Positions 17,955-25,951 of a DNA stretch of 64,000 nucleotides are shown here, piece after piece. The translations under genes were made by a program, and so were the position numbers. Each line of letters opens with the position of its first letter. The first letter of the stretch is position 1. Below the pieces are notes generated by a model. It did no database searches. It saw only the letters and a list, made by a program, of their open reading frames with translations, and was not told where the DNA came from. This DNA is from Dyadobacter jejuensis (GTDB taxonomy: Bacteria; Bacteroidota; Bacteroidia; Cytophagales; Spirosomataceae): assembly GCF_003149085.1 (NCBI RefSeq), contig NZ_QGDT01000010.1, positions 1 to 64,000 of the forward strand, given 5' to 3'.

Positions 17955-19064
17955 ATGCTACTCGAACAAACGACCTCCCATACCGTAAAGGAGCTCCCGC
18001 CCCTGAAAAGCACCGACAGCGCCGATGCCAAAGTAACGTGGACACTCGTCCTACTTGTGCTGCTGCTGATAGCCACCATGTTGCTGTCGATGGGAATAGG
18101 AGCTGTACCAATTGGAGTTAGTGAAATAGGCTCCCTGATCCTACATTCCCTTGGCTGGACGTCAGCCACTGAAGTTACCGAAGCAAAAGCCATGGTATTT
18201 TGGGTGATCCGCTTACCTCGGGTCGTTCTGGCCGTTTTGGTAGGTGCCGGCTTAGGAATAGCCGGCGCTGCCTTGCAAGGCTTATTTAGGAATCCGGTGG
18301 CGGATGCCGGCCTCATTGGGGTCACCTCCGGAGCCTCTTTGTTTGCCATCCTCATCATGATGCTAAATGCCCAGTACTGGAGCATGATCAACGAATATGG
18401 CGGGGCTTATGTCCTATCATTGGGCGCCTTTGTCGGAGCTGCCCTCACTACTTTTCTGGTTTACCAGCTTTCCAAACTCGCTGGCGACGGAAGTGCGGCC
18501 ATGATTTTGCTCATCGGCATCGCCATCAACGCCCTGGTGGGGTCCATCACCGGACTGATGACCTACCTCGCCAACGAGCAACAACTCAGAAGCATGACCT
18601 TTTGGAGTCTGGGAAGTTTGGGAGGAGCCAACTGGACTTCAGTGATAGCCATAGCGCCGTTCGTGCTGGCTTCGACGGTAGGATTGCCCATGCTAGGAAA
18701 ATCATTGAATCTATTGGTACTCGGTGAGAGCCAAGCCAAGGCCTTGGGCGTAAATATTATTGGTCTCCGGAGGATGGTAATCGTACTGGCTACCCTGGGT
18801 GTAGGCGCATCGGTAGCCGTGGCGGGCTCTATTGGTTTTGTGGGGTTGGTGGTGCCCCATATCATCCGAAATATAATAGGACCCGACCACCGAAACTTGC
18901 TAATAGGCTCCGCCCTAGGAGGGGCATTGGTACTGGCCATTGCCGACACCATTTCTCGTACCATCGTCGCACCCGCCGAATTACCCATTGGCATAGTGAC
19001 GGCCCTATTAGGCTCCCCTTTCTTTATGTATATACTGTGGAAACAAAAAACGAAAAGGATATGA
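17955..19064 (+). CDS. hmuU: Haem ABC transporter permease (HmuU, FecCD family)
   Basis: A 369-residue polytopic permease of the FecCD/BtuC type with about ten membrane helices. Signature stretches are FWVIRLPRVVLAVLVGAGLGIAGAALQGLFRNPVADAGLIGV, SLGGANWTS, LGESQAKALGVNI and the coupling region GSIGFVGLVVPHIIR. A longer hydrophilic N-terminus (about residues 1-28) precedes the first helix. Its stop codon overlaps the ATG of hmuV in an ATGA, indicating translational coupling of permease and ATPase. Confidence 0.92.
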   Translation: MLLEQTTSHTVKELPPLKSTDSADAKVTWTLVLLVLLLIATMLLSMGIGAVPIGVSEIGSLILHSLGWTSATEVTEAKAMVFWVIRLPRVVLAVLVGAGLGIAGAALQGLFRNPVADAGLIGVTSGASLFAILIMMLNAQYWSMINEYGGAYVLSLGAFVGAALTTFLVYQLSKLAGDGSAAMILLIGIAINALVGSITGLMTYLANEQQLRSMTFWSLGSLGGANWTSVIAIAPFVLASTVGLPMLGKSLNLLVLGESQAKALGVNIIGLRRMVIVLATLGVGASVAVAGSIGFVGLVVPHIIRNIIGPDHRNLLIGSALGGALVLAIADTISRTIVAPAELPIGIVTALLGSPFFMYILWKQKTKRI

Positions 19065-19840
19065 TCAGCTTAGAAAAGGCCTGCTATAGCGTGCAGGGAC
19101 ACACCTTATTGTCTGAAACGAGCCTTCAATTTAGTACTGGCGAATTTTGGGCCGTGGCCGGTCCTAATGGTGCAGGAAAATCGACCCTCCTAAAATTACT
19201 CTCTGCCGAGTATCTTCCTACCAAAGGAAGGGTGCGTTTTCAGGGTCGTGATACCCACGACTACCGACCCGCCGAGTTGGCCAGGTTAAGGGCGGTATTG
19301 GCTCAACATAACCCGGTAAGCCTCGATTTCTCCGTCACTGAAATCGTACTCATGGGTCGGTATCCCTATTATGGTCATAGACCGTCGGACAAAGATTTAT
19401 TTATTGTAAACCAGTGCCTCGAATGGGTAGAAATGGGTGCTTATGCCCAAAGGTCCTACCCAACACTTTCGGGGGGAGAACAGCAAAGGATTCAATTCGC
19501 TAGGGCCTTGGCGCAAATATGGGAGACCAAGAATGGCTTTCTATTTTTGGACGAACCCACCACAGGCATGGACCTGAAACATCAGTACCAAACCTTCCAA
19601 CTTGCCGCCTCCCTCGCACGACAGGGCTTCGGGGTGGTAGCGGTGGTTCACGACCTCAATCTGGCATTACAGTATACCGATCAGACGGTCCTACTAAAAA
19701 AAGGAAGAATTATGGCCTCAGGCAAAACAAACCATACCCTCCATGAAGAAAGCCTACAGGCTACCTTTGAGTTACCCATACACCTCATTCCTGCCGACCA
19801 TATTCGAAAAAATGCCACCATTGTCCCAGTACCTATTTAG
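19061..19840 (+). CDS. hmuV: Haem ABC transporter ATPase (HmuV)
   Basis: A 259-residue cytoplasmic ATPase. Walker A is GPNGAGKST (about residues 34-42), the signature is LSGGEQQRIQFARAL, Walker B is FLFLDEPTTGMD, and the switch His is in VVHDLNLAL. The ATG at 19061 overlaps the hmuU stop (ATGA). A GTG at 19037 would add eight residues but is less likely. The stop codon itself contributes the first G of a G-quadruplex-type motif that opens the long repeat tract behind the gene. Sequence and context assign it to haem import. Confidence 0.92.
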   Translation: MISLEKACYSVQGHTLLSETSLQFSTGEFWAVAGPNGAGKSTLLKLLSAEYLPTKGRVRFQGRDTHDYRPAELARLRAVLAQHNPVSLDFSVTEIVLMGRYPYYGHRPSDKDLFIVNQCLEWVEMGAYAQRSYPTLSGGEQQRIQFARALAQIWETKNGFLFLDEPTTGMDLKHQYQTFQLAASLARQGFGVVAVVHDLNLALQYTDQTVLLKKGRIMASGKTNHTLHEESLQATFELPIHLIPADHIRKNATIVPVPI

Positions 19841-20300
19841 GGGATAGGGATTAGGGGTTAGGGGTTAGGTGTTAGGAATTAGCGAATAGGTTTTAGGGAT
19901 TAGGTTAAAGGGTAAAGGTTAAAGGTTAAAAGTTAAAGGTTAAAGGTTAAAAGTTAAAGGCGGCTGATGTGCGGGTAAACGGCGGTCGGCGGTCAGCTAT
20001 TGGATATCGGCTATCGGCAATAACGCGGGCTTAATGCTTACCGCTTATTGCTTACGGCCTACAGCATATGGCTGTCGGAGGTCGGCTTTCAGCTATCGGC
20101 TATCGGCAATAACGTGGGCCTAATGCCTAATGCCTAATGCTTACAGCTTATTGCTATCGGCTGTAAGCTATCGGCAATAACGTGGGCCTAATGCTTACAG
20201 CTTATCGCATATTGCTTACAGCATTTATTTTAGAGCGTGACATTATATAAGCAGCGCTGGCCTAAAGCCTATCGCCTAAAGCATTTTAAAACATTTAAAC
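19840..20300. repeat. Telomere-like and shuffled short-word repeat tract inside the haem operon
   Basis: About 460 bp of low-complexity sequence. It opens with G-runs at 19840-19843, 19847-19849, 19854-19857 and 19861-19864 separated by ATA, ATTA and TTA, a canonical G-quadruplex pattern of TTAGGG-like character. TTAAAGG/TTAAAAG repeats follow (about 19904-19960). The rest is built from shuffled words such as GCTATCGGC, GCTTACAGC, TTATTGC and TAATGCC. The phrase CTATCGGCAATAACG(C/T)GGGC occurs three times (starting 20011, 20100 and 20168). No reading frame or RNA gene is apparent. It separates hmuV from the HemS-type gene on the same strand. Confidence 0.85.
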
Positions 20301-20312
20301 TATATTAGAATC

Positions 20313-21344
20313 ATGATTACAACGACCAATTTAAAAGCGAGCTGGAATGCGTTTCAAAAGTCCAACCCAAAAACCCGAATCCGGGATGCAGCCAAAGAAC
20401 TTGGCTGTTCTGAAGCCCAGCTGGTGGCAACATCCGTAGGCGATGGCACCACCTTGCTCACCGGTGACTTCAGAGAGCTTCTCAAAGAGATGGGAAGCCT
20501 AGGACATGTGATGGCCCTTACTCGTAACGAACACGTAGTACACGAGCGAAAAGGGGTTTACGAAAATATTTCCTTTCGTGGACATGTAGGATTGGTGCTC
20601 GGTTCGGACATCGACTTAAGGCTTTTTGTGGGTGATTGGACCTTCGGCTTCGCCGTCGAAGCCAACGAACGGCGCAGTTTACAGTTTTTTAATTCCTTCG
20701 GCGAGGCCGCTCATAAAATATATTTGACTGAAAAAAGCGACCTCGATGCTTATCACCTTCTGGTAAAAAAATATAAGGCTCCCGAACAGCTGCAGGAGTT
20801 AACGGTAAAGCCATCAGAAAAATCGATAGCCGAGACGGACGAACTTCCAGAAATAGACAGAGCCCAGTTTCAACAAGAATGGCTAAGCTTGAAAGACACC
20901 CATGATTTTTTCGGATTGTTAAAAAAATATCAGTTAAGCAGAAAGCAGGCACTTCGCCTGGCTCCAGAAGGCTATGCCTATAGGATAGACCCCGGCAAAT
21001 TTAAAGACTTATTCGACCAAGCCAGCGAAAGACAGGTCCCTATTATGGTGTTTGTTTCAAACCCCAACTGTATACAGATTCATACAGGCCCCATCGAAAA
21101 GATTTTTGTAATGGGCCCCTGGCTCAACATCATGGACCCCGAATTTAACCTGCACCTGCGTACCGATGCCATAGACGAGGCCTGGGTGGTGCGAAAGCCC
21201 AGCGAGGCGGGAATCGTCACGGGTATTGAGCTAATAGATCGCCAAGGGATTATGTTTAACCAATACTTCGGAAAACGTAAACCAGGAATACCAGAATTAC
21301 CAGAATGGACCGATTTGGTAGCCTCCGCCACCTCAGCTCTTTAA
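20313..21344 (+). CDS. hmuS: HemS/ChuS-type haem-handling (haem-degrading) protein
   Basis: A 343-residue cytoplasmic protein with two HemS/ChuS-like repeats, matching the usual family length of about 340-350. Telling stretches are the N-terminal helix with RDAAKELGCSEAQLVA, and in the second repeat CIQIHTGPIEKIFVMGPWLNIMD and NLHLRTDAIDEAWVVRKP, close to the conserved family core. His197 in DTHDFFGLL sits where the haem-ligand histidine of HemS/ChuS lies. Family members bind haem after import and store it, pass it on, or break it down. Although 472 bp separate it from hmuV, strand, function and absence of a terminator suggest it belongs to the haem operon. Confidence 0.9.
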   Translation: MITTTNLKASWNAFQKSNPKTRIRDAAKELGCSEAQLVATSVGDGTTLLTGDFRELLKEMGSLGHVMALTRNEHVVHERKGVYENISFRGHVGLVLGSDIDLRLFVGDWTFGFAVEANERRSLQFFNSFGEAAHKIYLTEKSDLDAYHLLVKKYKAPEQLQELTVKPSEKSIAETDELPEIDRAQFQQEWLSLKDTHDFFGLLKKYQLSRKQALRLAPEGYAYRIDPGKFKDLFDQASERQVPIMVFVSNPNCIQIHTGPIEKIFVMGPWLNIMDPEFNLHLRTDAIDEAWVVRKPSEAGIVTGIELIDRQGIMFNQYFGKRKPGIPELPEWTDLVASATSAL

Positions 21345-21346
21345 CC

Positions 21347-21384
21347 AAAAAAGGCCCTCTGGAAACACTCCAAAGGGCCTTTTT
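21347..21384. terminator. Bidirectional terminator between hmuS and sulfatase
   Basis: AAAAAAGGCCCT (21347-21358) pairs with AGGGCCTTTT (21374-21383) across a 15-base loop. The A-run on the left and T-run on the right allow it to act for both converging genes. Confidence 0.8.
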
Positions 21385-21397
21385 AATCATTGATTAT

Positions 21398-22810
21398 TTA
21401 CTTCACTTCTTGCTTCATTTTTTCGTAACGGCTACGCATTGAGGCCAACACCGAGGAATAAGAGGCATCTTTGGCTGCATTATGCTTTTCTGACGGGTCT
21501 TTTTGCAAATCGAAGAGTTGCTCGTAGTCATGATCGATAAACTTAAGATACTTATAGCGCTGCTGTACCACCCCTTCTAAGCGTGGGATACCAGGATCCC
21601 CTATAAAAGTATGCTCATAAAAGAATTCGCTACGCTTCAGTTTCTTCCCTTTTTTAGAAACCATTTTCTCAAGATCGACCCCTTGCATGGTTTTAGGGGC
21701 TTCTACCCCTGCCAGGCTAAGAATTGTAGGAGCAATATCGATGTTTAAAGCTACGTCGTCGGAGGTTTTCCCTTGTAGTGCTTTATTGCGCGGGTCATAT
21801 ATAATAAGAGGCACCCGCAGGGATTCTTCATGACCGTACCATTTGCCGGCTAGGCCGTACTCTCCTAGGTAAAACCCGTTGTCGCCCATAAAAACGATCA
21901 CCGTATTATCGGCCAGGCCTTGCTTTTCTAGGGAGGCTACTAGCTTACCCACCACCTCATCGACTCCGCTGATCAGGCGGTAGTAGTTGCGCACGCTTTC
22001 TTGGTACATCCGGTTGTTTTCGAAACGCAAATGCCAACGTACCCTGGCAATATTTTCCTCTGTTCGGAAGAAGTCTGGAAATTCATTCCAATATTTAGGA
22101 TCCATTTTTTCCGTTTCGGCTATGCTATCGCCGGCATACATCGACTTATACCTGGGCTGAATGATAAACTGCCGTGGGTCATTGTCTTGAACGTGGGGCG
22201 CTTTAAAGCTAACCGATAGGCAGAAAGGTTTCGATCCGTCGTTGGTTTTTAAGAAATCCTGAATATCATTATTAACCTTATCGGTATGATGGATATAATT
22301 TCCATTCTCGTCTTTCATCTCATAATCGGGCTGCGACTTGGTGGTACAGGCCCAGTAGTCGAATGAGGAGGCGGGCTGATCTTTGGGATGCCCTACCCCA
22401 TACTTCCCGATGAAACCCACCCGATAGCCGGCTTTCTTCAGCAACATAGGATACGTTTGGTCGAAAGCGGAAGGGCTAAAACTAGTGCTAAAATCGGCAA
22501 TACCGTGGCGCGACATATACTGGCCACTCAACATAGTAGCTCGGCTCACGCAACAAATAGAGGTAGTGACATAGGCATTCTTAAACAGCAGTCCCTTATT
22601 GGCCAGTTGATCCAAATGAGGGGTTTTGATGATCGGGTTACCCATAGCACCCAGGGCATCAGCCCGTTGATCGTCGGTAAGCAAATATATAATATTAGGT
22701 TTAGCTGAGGAAGGAGCCTCCGTGTGGGGTGCCTTGGCAGCCATCAAAATAAAGGCCGTTAAGCCAGTAGCTGCCAGTAAGCCGGCAAAAACACTTTTGG
22801 GTTTGTTCAT
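21398..22810 (-). CDS. Secreted family S1 sulfatase with C-C-V-S-R active site
   Basis: A 470-residue sulfatase; ATG 22810 gives a proper signal peptide/anchor (MNKPKSVFAGLLAATG...), whereas an upstream ATG at 22834 adds eight unlikely residues. The metal site DDQRADA and the maturation motif C86-C87-V88-S89-R90 are present, followed by GKYGVG and FMGDNGFYLGEYGLAGKW. The third motif position is Val instead of the usual Pro or Ala. The general pattern resembles iduronate-2-sulfatase/heparan-type S1 enzymes, but the substrate is not certain. It is the last gene of the susC-susD-sulfatase-sulfatase operon. Confidence 0.88.
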   Translation of the reverse strand: MNKPKSVFAGLLAATGLTAFILMAAKAPHTEAPSSAKPNIIYLLTDDQRADALGAMGNPIIKTPHLDQLANKGLLFKNAYVTTSICCVSRATMLSGQYMSRHGIADFSTSFSPSAFDQTYPMLLKKAGYRVGFIGKYGVGHPKDQPASSFDYWACTTKSQPDYEMKDENGNYIHHTDKVNNDIQDFLKTNDGSKPFCLSVSFKAPHVQDNDPRQFIIQPRYKSMYAGDSIAETEKMDPKYWNEFPDFFRTEENIARVRWHLRFENNRMYQESVRNYYRLISGVDEVVGKLVASLEKQGLADNTVIVFMGDNGFYLGEYGLAGKWYGHEESLRVPLIIYDPRNKALQGKTSDDVALNIDIAPTILSLAGVEAPKTMQGVDLEKMVSKKGKKLKRSEFFYEHTFIGDPGIPRLEGVVQQRYKYLKFIDHDYEQLFDLQKDPSEKHNAAKDASYSSVLASMRSRYEKMKQEVK

Positions 22811-22915
22811 GACATAGATTAATAATGATGGCAAGGAAAAACGATCCCTACCAATTTGAGTAAAACTGAGCCTTATTTAATAGCCTTTACAATGAGGATG
22901 GGCGTCGACCCCAAC

Positions 22916-24376
22916 CTATTCGTTAAGGGGTTTCCCTTCATAGTTCATCGTTCGGTAGGGTACCGTTTCGGACTCATCGACCACATAATTCCATTTCTTT
23001 ATATAGTCCATTCCGGGAAGGAACTCATCTTTCCTTTTTTTCAATTCTTGTTGCAGTCCCTTTTCAAGACGAGCTTGAAGGCGTTCGTACCCTGATTGGC
23101 CCACCAAATTATTTAGCTGAAAGGGGTCCTCTTGGTTGTCGAAGAGCAACCAGGGGCCCTGTAGATCCCGGGTGTATGTATAGCGGTGTGTAACGATCCC
23201 CCGATATTCTTTACCCCCCTTACGCCTATCCCACTGCCCAAAGGGTTGTGCACAGGAAATAAAAGTTTGGGAAACCCGGTCCTTCTTTTTACCCAACAGT
23301 ACTTGCGAAAAATCGACACCTTCCACTGAATTTGGAATAGCTATTCCCGTCAACCCTAATAGCGTAGGCATAATGTCTGGCGAATTGAGTAAAATGTCGG
23401 AAAACCGACCAGTGGCTCCCAACATGGCCGGATAATGGATAATAAAAGGGACGCGAATACTCTCCTCATAGGGCTGCTGCTTGTTCCAATAGCCGTGGGC
23501 ACCCAACAAATCACCGTGGTCCGAAGTAAAGACGAAAATGGTATTCTCAGATATCCCACTGTCTTTTAGTTTGGAACGTAACTTCCCTATCGACTCGTCA
23601 ATGGCAGCCATATGTGCGTAATAACCCTTCAAGTCACGCACTACTTTATCCTTATTCTCTTTAGAAACATTGGGGTTCAGCTTCAGTTCTTTATCCTGAA
23701 ACATGGCCTTATACTTTTCTGGAGCCGTCTGATAGGGGTCATGCGGTGCGCCCATGGCAATAAACAAGACGAAAGGGGCGTCCTTTTTGGCCTTATCCTC
23801 GATATACTGACAGGCATCGTCTACCTGGGCCATTACGTCATAACCTTCCCATTTCAACTTTTTGTCGGAGTCGCCGGCATAATAATACGAGTTATTATAG
23901 TCATGCGTACATTCCAAGGCTTTCCAATACCCAAATCCTTGCTGGCGAACGGGGGGGATATAAGAGTTCCGCCCATGCCCGTCCAAATGCCACTTTCCGA
24001 TATACCCCGTTTGGTATCCGGCCTTATTAAATACTTTGGGTAGCGTCATATAATCGGTCCCTAGTAGTACATCGTTCATAAATACACCATGGGTCAGGGG
24101 GTATTGCCCGGTCAACAAAGAAGCTCTGTGGGGCGAACATACGGGCATGCCTGACACGGCATTCTTAACCCGTATACTTTCCGAAGCCAATTGGTCTAGA
24201 TTGGGGGTAAAGGCATTCACATCCCCCGCGTGCCCCATTGCTTGGGCACGCCATTGATCGACTAATACATAAACTATATTTGGCTTTTTTGGAATTGACT
24301 GCCCGGTTACCATCCCGGCAACTTGTAAGAGGCATACTACTATGGGCAGGGTTTTTCTCAATAAGCGTTTCATCAT
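22916..24376 (-). CDS. Secreted family S1 sulfatase with C-S-P-H-R active site
   Basis: A sulfatase of 486 residues from ATG 24376 (or 485 from 24373); either gives a good signal peptide ending MVTGQ. Counted from 24376, the motif C80-S81-P82-H83-R84 fits the C-x-P-x-R maturation signal. The first metal-site segment reads VDQWRAQ, with Gln instead of the second Asp, a variant also found in real S1 sulfatases. GKWHLDGHG and FTSDHGDLLGAHG supply the other active-site segments. It starts about 55 bp after susD, so it should be coexpressed with the SusCD transporter and remove sulfate from the imported glycan. Confidence 0.88.
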   Translation of the reverse strand: MMKRLLRKTLPIVVCLLQVAGMVTGQSIPKKPNIVYVLVDQWRAQAMGHAGDVNAFTPNLDQLASESIRVKNAVSGMPVCSPHRASLLTGQYPLTHGVFMNDVLLGTDYMTLPKVFNKAGYQTGYIGKWHLDGHGRNSYIPPVRQQGFGYWKALECTHDYNNSYYYAGDSDKKLKWEGYDVMAQVDDACQYIEDKAKKDAPFVLFIAMGAPHDPYQTAPEKYKAMFQDKELKLNPNVSKENKDKVVRDLKGYYAHMAAIDESIGKLRSKLKDSGISENTIFVFTSDHGDLLGAHGYWNKQQPYEESIRVPFIIHYPAMLGATGRFSDILLNSPDIMPTLLGLTGIAIPNSVEGVDFSQVLLGKKKDRVSQTFISCAQPFGQWDRRKGGKEYRGIVTHRYTYTRDLQGPWLLFDNQEDPFQLNNLVGQSGYERLQARLEKGLQQELKKRKDEFLPGMDYIKKWNYVVDESETVPYRTMNYEGKPLNE

Positions 24377-24430
24377 CGATATTTTAAGGGAAATAATTAT
24401 AAAAAGGCTGTAAGCCACTCAAAAGTAATT

Positions 24431-25909
24431 CTAATAACCTGGATTTTGTGTCAACTGATTCACCAATACCTCATTGACCGGAATAGGGGCCAAAAGCTTA
24501 TTTTCGGTAATGGTATAGGCCCCATCATAAGAGTAAGGCTTTTGAGCCACTTCGCGCTGGCCATGGGCGGTCATGACCTCTATAGCCTTTCCAGTACGCT
24601 TAAGGTCGTACCAGCGTTGGTTTTCAAAGCAGAATTCCACCTGTCTTTCCTTGGCAATCAAGGTGGTCAAGGCCTCTTTCGCCAACCCATCGAGGGATGC
24701 TTTTAGCCCCGCTCTGTTGCGAACCTGCTGCACGTAGGATATGGCCTGAGTAGTTTTGCCTTGTTGATTGAGCACCTCAGCCATCATCAACAGGATGTCG
24801 GAGTACCTTAACACGGGAAGGTTGTCGCTACAGCGATCGTTGGGATCAGAGATTGGCGGCTTGTATTTGCCCACATAGGGGATCGGGCGGATCTGGTTGT
24901 CCCAGTCTTTCCCCTCCCAAAAGCCAATGGAAACGGCTTTGCGCGAATCGCCAGGCTCAAAGGCGGCGATCAGGTCGTCGGTGGGTTGATTCCAGCCGGC
25001 ACCAATGATATTGATATTGGGACGTTTGGTGACGTTGCCTGCCGAGGTATGTGGTGCAAACCAGAATATAAACCGGTTAGAGGTTTCTGCGCTACTTTCG
25101 GCGAACTGGACCGCAAATATAGTCTCTTTAAAATCCTTTGCCGCTGGATTAAACAGATCAGCATAGTTTGGTAAAAGTGTGTATTGACCCGAATTGATTA
25201 CAGCCAAAAGCTGCTCTTCTGCCTTCTGATATTCTTTTAAGGTCAAATATACCTTGGCTAACAAGCCCTTTGCAGCCCATTCGTTGGCCCGCCCATTTTC
25301 TTTTTTGGCAGTGGCCTTCAGGAATCGAGATTCCGAAGCCTGCAAATCTGCTATGATTTGCTCATACACCTGAGCCTCCGTGGCCCGCTTTACACCCACT
25401 GCTTCTTGGGAATTGATCGGCTCAGTCACCAGAGGAACGCCACCAAATTGCCGTACCAAATTGAAATAATACAGAGCACGTAGGAAGTACGCCTCCCCCG
25501 CGCTACGCTCCTTAAATGCCAGATCGGACCATGCTACGCCTTCCCTGTCTAGCTCGGCCAGTAGCTTATTGCATCGGGTGATGCCGCTATAGGACAGCTT
25601 CCAGAAGTCGAGGTAGGCTGAATTGTCGGAAACGAGGATAAACTGATCGATGACCCCACGGACGGCCTCACCGGTCACCACATTGTTCTGGTGCGTGCCA
25701 TTGTCGGATATCAGCTCGGCCAATACCCAATGTTGGTTCTTTTCATAATCGCGCATCGGCATGTAGCAACCATTGGCTAAAAGTATGTAGGCCTCTTCGG
25801 TATTATAGAAGTTCCCCTCGCTCAGTCCATCCTTAGGATATAGCTCCAGAAACGATTCGGAACAAGAACTGGTGAATAGTACCAGCCATAATAATGTAAT
25901 TTTTTTCAT
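24431..25909 (-). CDS. susD: SusD/RagB family glycan-binding lipoprotein
   Basis: A 492-residue lipoprotein with a lipobox ending SSC (Cys16). The N-terminal SusD-like pattern LELYPKDGLSEGNFYNTEEAYILLANGCY is followed by TPR-like helices (SAGEAYFLRALYYFNLVRQFGGVPL) and the C-terminal RagB/SusD segment with LPVLRYSDILLMMAEVLNQQG and KERQVEFCFENQRWYDLKRTG. SusD proteins sit on the cell surface as the lid of a SusC barrel. It follows susC by 42 bp. Two sulfatase genes follow in the same direction, pointing to a sulfated oligosaccharide as ligand. Confidence 0.95.
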   Translation of the reverse strand: MKKITLLWLVLFTSSCSESFLELYPKDGLSEGNFYNTEEAYILLANGCYMPMRDYEKNQHWVLAELISDNGTHQNNVVTGEAVRGVIDQFILVSDNSAYLDFWKLSYSGITRCNKLLAELDREGVAWSDLAFKERSAGEAYFLRALYYFNLVRQFGGVPLVTEPINSQEAVGVKRATEAQVYEQIIADLQASESRFLKATAKKENGRANEWAAKGLLAKVYLTLKEYQKAEEQLLAVINSGQYTLLPNYADLFNPAAKDFKETIFAVQFAESSAETSNRFIFWFAPHTSAGNVTKRPNINIIGAGWNQPTDDLIAAFEPGDSRKAVSIGFWEGKDWDNQIRPIPYVGKYKPPISDPNDRCSDNLPVLRYSDILLMMAEVLNQQGKTTQAISYVQQVRNRAGLKASLDGLAKEALTTLIAKERQVEFCFENQRWYDLKRTGKAIEVMTAHGQREVAQKPYSYDGAYTITENKLLAPIPVNEVLVNQLTQNPGY

Positions 25910-25951
25910 ATGCTTCGTATATTTTAAAAGTCAGTATGGACCTTCTCTACA

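Noticed and set aside
19519..19746. A 75-codon plus-strand frame overlapping hmuV
   Set aside because: It is an alternative frame of the conserved ATPase signature and Walker B region, with no support of its own.
19860..20300. Possible CRISPR array or tRNA cluster in the repeat tract behind hmuV
   Set aside because: The repeated words have no constant spacing or unique spacers, and no cloverleaf can be drawn.
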